43,849 nt of DNA, from assembly GCA_016860845.1 (NCBI GenBank), contig BOKF01000066.1:1-43849 (forward strand), read 5' to 3'. This document shows positions 43,640-43,849 of this stretch, piece after piece. This stretch comes from Chloroflexota bacterium. Its GTDB lineage: Bacteria; Chloroflexota; Anaerolineae; 4572-78; J111. The notes under the pieces were generated by a model. It was not told where the DNA came from and did not search any database. It saw nothing but the letters and a program-made list of their open reading frames with translations. Position 1 is the first letter of the stretch. Each line of letters begins with the position of its first letter. A program made the translations under genes and the position numbers.

Positions 43640-43768
43640 TAATGCTGGCGTGATTGAGGAAACGTGGACCTGTTGTCATTATAATCGCTTAGCTGAACTG
43701 TACCAAATAAAGAGAAAGTCCGCTAAGGCAGTTCCAAGATTTAAATCATCCAATTGTTCTCACCGGCT

Positions 43769-43838
43769 TGATGCGTGATACGTGATGCGTAAGAAATCTT
43801 GCCTGGATACCATCACGCATCACGCATTACGTATCACG
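43769..43838. repeat. Inverted heptamer repeat near right edge
   Basis: TGATGCGTGATACGTGATGC-type units (43769-43790) and complementary ATCACGCATCACGCATTACG-type units (43812-43838) form an imperfect hairpin around a 21-base loop. It lies upstream of the MntA gene and is akin to the hairpin at 40596-40643. Confidence 0.75.
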
Positions 43839-43849
43839 GACTTTGGATA

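Overview
The window is a GC-rich, gene-dense bacterial chromosome segment. The best guess is a Chloroflexota bacterium, probably Anaerolineae-like. This rests on a secreted protein ending in a Y-L-P-L tail, long surface proteins built from PKD, PA14, SH3b and MBG-type domains, an uncharacterised GDLNGDG/CC domain repeated in two exported proteins, a GH63 glucosidase, a split methylmalonyl-CoA mutase alpha chain, and many short palindromic intergenic repeats. It is an inference from style and not from a marker gene. No rRNA, tRNA, CRISPR array, phage or complete insertion sequence was seen.

Layout. 1-4.7 kb: an edge fragment, a DUF4173 membrane protein, a B12-binding-type radical SAM protein, a PAP2-VanZ fusion and a small membrane protein. 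4.8-7.2 kb: a secreted LysM/META protein with an internal 840-bp duplication. 7.3-7.8 kb: a YoeB-type toxin-antitoxin pair. 7.86-17.4 kb (minus strand): a probable long transcription unit running from an orphan winged-helix protein through a small membrane protein, a protein with two nucleoside-deoxyribosyltransferase-like domains, an unknown protein, a GH63 glucosidase and a receiver lacking its phospho-acceptor Asp, to a 1145-aa SF2 helicase. The helicase stop codon lies in the remnant of a solute-binding-protein gene. 17.4-29.2 kb (minus): a cell-envelope block with two large surface proteins, two GlsB-like membrane proteins, a DUF389-SH3 fusion and a BMP-family lipoprotein. 29.3-34.2 kb (minus): a signalling unit made of a membrane protein, a GAF histidine kinase, a NarL-type regulator and a single-domain receiver, behind a strong promoter. 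34.4-36.5 kb (plus): an MFS transporter and a GntR regulator with a good promoter and an operator-like palindrome. 36.5-39 kb: a class III adenylate cyclase. 39.2-43.7 kb (minus): MntA/HepT toxin-antitoxin, methylmalonyl-CoA mutase alpha chain and epimerase, a Cys-rich small protein, a 42-aa membrane peptide and a TIM-barrel isomerase.

How the genes fit together. The metabolic part is the methylmalonyl-CoA branch, mutase alpha plus epimerase; the B12-binding mutase subunit is not here. Much of the rest concerns sensing and the cell surface. Two kinds of repeat recur in the gaps: arrays of the decamer AACTCGTAGG at five sites, all between minus-strand genes, and near-perfect palindromes built on GGAGTCCAAAGC. 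Several gene ends (radical SAM, histidine kinase) are made from these repeats. Function calls come from motif reading only; no database search was possible.
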